Assembly (NCBI RefSeq): GCF_900162695.1
Contig: NZ_FUIH01000007.1
Coordinates: 1,550,001-1,614,000 of the forward strand
DNA: 64,000 nt
Direction of reading: 5' to 3'
From: Virgibacillus siamensis
Lineage (GTDB): Bacteria; Bacillota; Bacilli; Bacillales; Amphibacillaceae
The translations under genes and the position numbers were made by a program. This document shows positions 61,710-64,000 of the stretch, in pieces (the first letter of the stretch is position 1; each line of letters opens with the position of its first letter). Under the pieces are notes generated by a model. It was not told the DNA's origin, made no database searches, and worked only from the letters and a program-made list of their open reading frames with translations.

Positions 61710-62090
61710 ATTCGAAAACAGCAGTTCACAGCACTAATGTATGGATGGATTGTTATTCTTGGCCTGATTCTTTTAACGAGTGTGATTCTTGCATTGCTTC
61801 TTCGCTTTACAGGAATGGACGGAGCTGCATTGTCATGGTCAACACTAATAGCGGGATTAATTTCATTGTTCATTGGGGGAATTGTTTCCGGTATTAAAAG
61901 TAAACAAAGAGGATGGGTAATTGGCGGGATTACCGGTCTCGGATTCACTGTTTTCACGTTCCTGATCCAGTACCTGGGATATGAACAGGCATTTTCGCTG
62001 GAGCAAACACTTCATCACCTCGGCTATATTCTGGCAGCACTTGTTGGGGGTGTAATCGGGGTTAATGTAACCTCCAGAGAAGAAGAATAA
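61710..62090 (+). CDS. TIGR04086 family membrane protein (YrzE-like)
   Basis: Four membrane helices (MYGWIVILGLILLTSVILALLL; WSTLIAGLISLFIGGIVSGI; GWVIGGITGLGFTVFTFLIQYLG; HHLGYILAALVGGVIGV), the family size and layout. A conventional start would be ATG at 61737 (117 residues), but no ribosome site precedes it. AAGGGGG at 61696-61702 is seven bases before an ATT at 61710, in frame, which adds MRKQQFTAL to the N-terminus. I give the longer form, 126 residues, as the better fit. Function unknown. It is convergent with yajC across a terminator. Confidence 0.7.
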   Translation: MRKQQFTALMYGWIVILGLILLTSVILALLLRFTGMDGAALSWSTLIAGLISLFIGGIVSGIKSKQRGWVIGGITGLGFTVFTFLIQYLGYEQAFSLEQTLHHLGYILAALVGGVIGVNVTSREEE

Positions 62091-62109
62091 AAAGCATCGG
62101 GAACAGAAG

Positions 62110-62158
62110 AAAAGCGCAAAGCTGTTTACGAATTTCGTACAACATGCTTTGCGCTTTT
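62110..62158. terminator. Bidirectional terminator between TIGR04086 gene and yajC
   Basis: Perfect 13 bp stem AAAAGCGCAAAGC (62110-62122) / GCTTTGCGCTTTT (62146-62158), inner TACGAA/TTCGTA pairing, T-run on the plus strand and A-run on the other side. Confidence 0.88.
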
Positions 62159-62192
62159 TGTTTTACCTTTATGTATCATCATCCATAAAGTG

Positions 62193-62453
62193 TTAGTTTT
62201 TAACCTCTCTGATGGCAGATCGGTCATACGTAAGTTTAGCGTTGTCTCCTGCTGCCTGAATAACTACTGTATTTTCATCAATTGCATGTACAACACCATG
62301 AAAACCGCCAATTGTAATAACCTCGTCACCTTTTTTCAGGTCAGTTTGCATTTGCTTTACCTGCTTCTGCCGCTTTTGCTGCGGACGAATCAGCAGGAAA
62401 TAAAAAATAACAAACATCAAAATAATTGGTGCCAATGATACGAGCATATCCAT
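62193..62453 (-). CDS. yajC: Preprotein translocase subunit YajC
   Basis: 86 residues. One membrane helix (SLAPIILMFVIFYFLLIRPQQKR) and then a soluble part with KGDEVITIGGFHGVVHAIDENTVVIQA, the standard YajC architecture. It associates with SecDF. ATG at 62453 is preceded by a GGGGGG ribosome site. It follows tgt after 18 bp. Confidence 0.96.
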   Translation of the reverse strand: MDMLVSLAPIILMFVIFYFLLIRPQQKRQKQVKQMQTDLKKGDEVITIGGFHGVVHAIDENTVVIQAAGDNAKLTYDRSAIREVKN

Positions 62454-62471
62454 TGTATTAACTCCCCCCTT

Positions 62472-63611
62472 CTAAAAATTTTTTGCATCCGGCCGATTGA
62501 GGCCGTATTGTTCAAAAAATGTTTCTTTAAAGTCGCCAAGACGATCATCAGAAATAGCTGTTCGTACTTGCTCCATTAATTTTAACAGAAAATATAAATT
62601 ATGGTAAGTGGTAAGCCTGAATCCGAACGTTTCATTACATTTAATCAAATGGCGGATGTAAGCACGAGTGTAATTTTTACAAACGTGACAATCACAATAC
62701 TCATCAATCGGCGTGAAATCACGTGCATATTTCGCATTTCGTACAACAAGCCTGCCATTTGAAGTCATGCATGTGCCATTTCGGGCAATACGTGTCGGCA
62801 GCACACAGTCGAACATATCGATGCCCCGGATAGCCCCATCAATTAGAGAATCCGGAGATCCGACACCCATTAAATATCTTGGCTTGTCCGCCGGCATAAG
62901 CGGCGTTGTAAACTCCAGCATACGGTTCATGACATCCTTTGGTTCCCCAACCGACAGACCGCCGATTGCGTAACCGGGAAAATCCATGGATGTTAAATCA
63001 GCAACACTCTGCCTGCGTAATTCCTCATACTCACCACCCTGAATAATCCCAAAAAGACCTTGATCTTCCGTCCGCTGATGCGCCTTCAGACATCGTTCGG
63101 CCCACCTTGACGTCCTTTCCACAGATGCCTTCATATAATCATATGATGCAGGGTATGGTGGACATTCATCAAATGCCATCATAATATCAGAACCGAGTGC
63201 ATTTTGAATTTCCATTGCCTTTTCCGGTGACAGGAATAGTTTCTCACCACTTAGATGATTTCGAAAATGAACACCTTCTTCTTTAATGTCACGCATTTCA
63301 CTTAGACTGAAAACCTGAAAACCGCCGGAATCGGTTAAGATAGCACCGTCCCAGTTCATAAATTGATGGAGACCGCCTGCCTCCCGGATTATATCCTCAC
63401 CTGGACGCAGCCAAAGATGATACGTATTAGACAAAATAATATTTGCGTTCATCTGATGTAAATCTTCCGGACTCATCGTTTTTACAGTGGCCAATGTCCC
63501 CACAGGCATAAATGTCGGTGTATCAAATGATCCGTGTGGTGTATGGACTTTTCCGAGTCTGGCTCCCGTCTGTTTGCATGTTTTTATATGTTCATACGTA
63601 ATTGCTGTCAT
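62472..63611 (-). CDS. tgt: Queuine tRNA-ribosyltransferase
   Basis: 379 residues. Active-site residues lie in LTDSGGFQVFSL (first Asp) and FDCVLPTRIARNG (nucleophile Asp); GGLSVGEP and the zinc site CDCHVCKNYTRAYIRHLIKCNE are complete. It exchanges guanine 34 for preQ1 in Asp, Asn, His and Tyr tRNAs. It lies 22 bp after queA, the enzyme for the next step, and before yajC, as in B. subtilis. Confidence 0.98.
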   Translation of the reverse strand: MTAITYEHIKTCKQTGARLGKVHTPHGSFDTPTFMPVGTLATVKTMSPEDLHQMNANIILSNTYHLWLRPGEDIIREAGGLHQFMNWDGAILTDSGGFQVFSLSEMRDIKEEGVHFRNHLSGEKLFLSPEKAMEIQNALGSDIMMAFDECPPYPASYDYMKASVERTSRWAERCLKAHQRTEDQGLFGIIQGGEYEELRRQSVADLTSMDFPGYAIGGLSVGEPKDVMNRMLEFTTPLMPADKPRYLMGVGSPDSLIDGAIRGIDMFDCVLPTRIARNGTCMTSNGRLVVRNAKYARDFTPIDEYCDCHVCKNYTRAYIRHLIKCNETFGFRLTTYHNLYFLLKLMEQVRTAISDDRLGDFKETFFEQYGLNRPDAKNF

Positions 63612-63633
63612 GATAATTTTTCGTCCCTTTTCC

Positions 63634-64000
63634 TTATAAAATTAACATGGCATCTCCGAAACTGAAAAAACGGTATCGTTCCTGTACTGCTTCGTTATAT
63701 GCCTTTAGAATACTGTCTCTGTCAGCCAGTGCGCTGACCATCATAATCAATGTTGACTTTGGCAAATGAAAATTGGTAATCAACCCATCAATTGCCTGAA
63801 ATTCATATGGTGGATATATGAAAATATCTGTCCATCCACTGGATTCAACAAATTTCCCATTGTTATCACGGGTTATTGTCTCAAGCGTCCTTGTCGAAGT
63901 TGTACCAACTGAGATAATCCTGCCATTGTTCTCCTTAACCTTTGTCAACGTGTCTGCTGTTTCGTGTGTCATATGGTAAAACTCAGCGTGCATGGTGTGT
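63634..64000 (-). CDS. queA: S-adenosylmethionine:tRNA ribosyltransferase-isomerase, C-terminal part
   Basis: Only the last 121 codons lie in the window; the start is beyond 64000. The visible part includes MHAEFYHMTHETAD, GRIISVGTTSTRTLET, GWTDIFIYPPYEFQAIDGLITNFHLPKSTLIMMVSALADRD and the C-terminal YRFFSFGDAMLIL, all diagnostic of QueA. QueA turns preQ1 in tRNA into epoxyqueuosine. The ATG inside the window is internal to the protein. ruvB and ruvA would be expected upstream. Confidence 0.96.
   Translation of the reverse strand, partial: HTMHAEFYHMTHETADTLTKVKENNGRIISVGTTSTRTLETITRDNNGKFVESSGWTDIFIYPPYEFQAIDGLITNFHLPKSTLIMMVSALADRDSILKAYNEAVQERYRFFSFGDAMLIL

Overview
This 64 kb window is ordinary chromosome from a low-GC, endospore-forming member of the Bacillaceae. 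Gene order follows the hrcA-comE-sigK-alaS-relA-secDF stretch of Bacillus subtilis, and protein character (acidic surfaces, an Mrp antiporter, a NhaD/ArsB-type permease) suggests a halophilic or alkaliphilic relative such as Virgibacillus, Oceanobacillus or Lentibacillus. The genus is inferred from general likeness. No rRNA, tRNA, insertion sequence, prophage or CRISPR array was seen.

Layout: 1-6 kb holds the hrcA promoter edge with half a CIRCE operator, then hemW, lepA, yqxA, spoIIP and gpr (all minus). 6-16.7 kb has rpsT (plus), holA, yqzM (plus), the competence operon comEA-comEB-comEC, and the yqeG-yqeH-aroE-yhbY-nadD-yqeK-rsfS-yqeM ribosome/NAD cluster. 17-17.4 kb carries the replication checkpoint gene sda behind a cluster of DnaA boxes. 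17.5-22.8 kb is an Mrp sodium/proton antiporter operon that lacks mrpB. 23-29.6 kb has sigK (uninterrupted), mtnN, yrrS, greA, udk, yrrM, mltG and the yrzB-ruvX-ireB set. 29.7-40 kb has alaS with its T-box leader, yrrI, recD2, a TPR gene, mnmA, iscS and cymR. 40-42.7 kb has rarA, a sigma-F-driven rsfA-like regulator, a structured non-coding block and the 6S RNA gene on the minus strand. 42.8-46.3 kb is the hisS-aspS operon under a tRNA-Asp T-box. 46.4-49.2 kb holds lytH and an accessory divergent pair (formaldehyde dehydrogenase and a GlcG/HbpS-like protein). 49.3-58 kb has dtd, relA, apt, recJ, lapA, secDF and comN; 58.2-61.5 kb has spoVB, a phased tandem-repeat array and a NhaD/ArsB-type permease; 61.7-64 kb has a TIGR04086 membrane protein, yajC, tgt and the 3' part of queA.

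The genes mostly serve translation (lepA, alaS, hisS, aspS, mnmA, queA/tgt, dtd, rsfS, yqeH), DNA uptake and repair (comE genes, recD2, recJ, rarA, holA), sporulation (spoIIP, gpr, sda, sigK, spoVB, rsfA) and ion balance (mrp, NhaD/ArsB-type permease). The least explained parts are non-coding: the 20-21 bp phased repeat array at 59860-60061, a GC-rich multi-hairpin block at 42131-42415, and a 150 bp element with terminal inverted repeats at 37068-37216.
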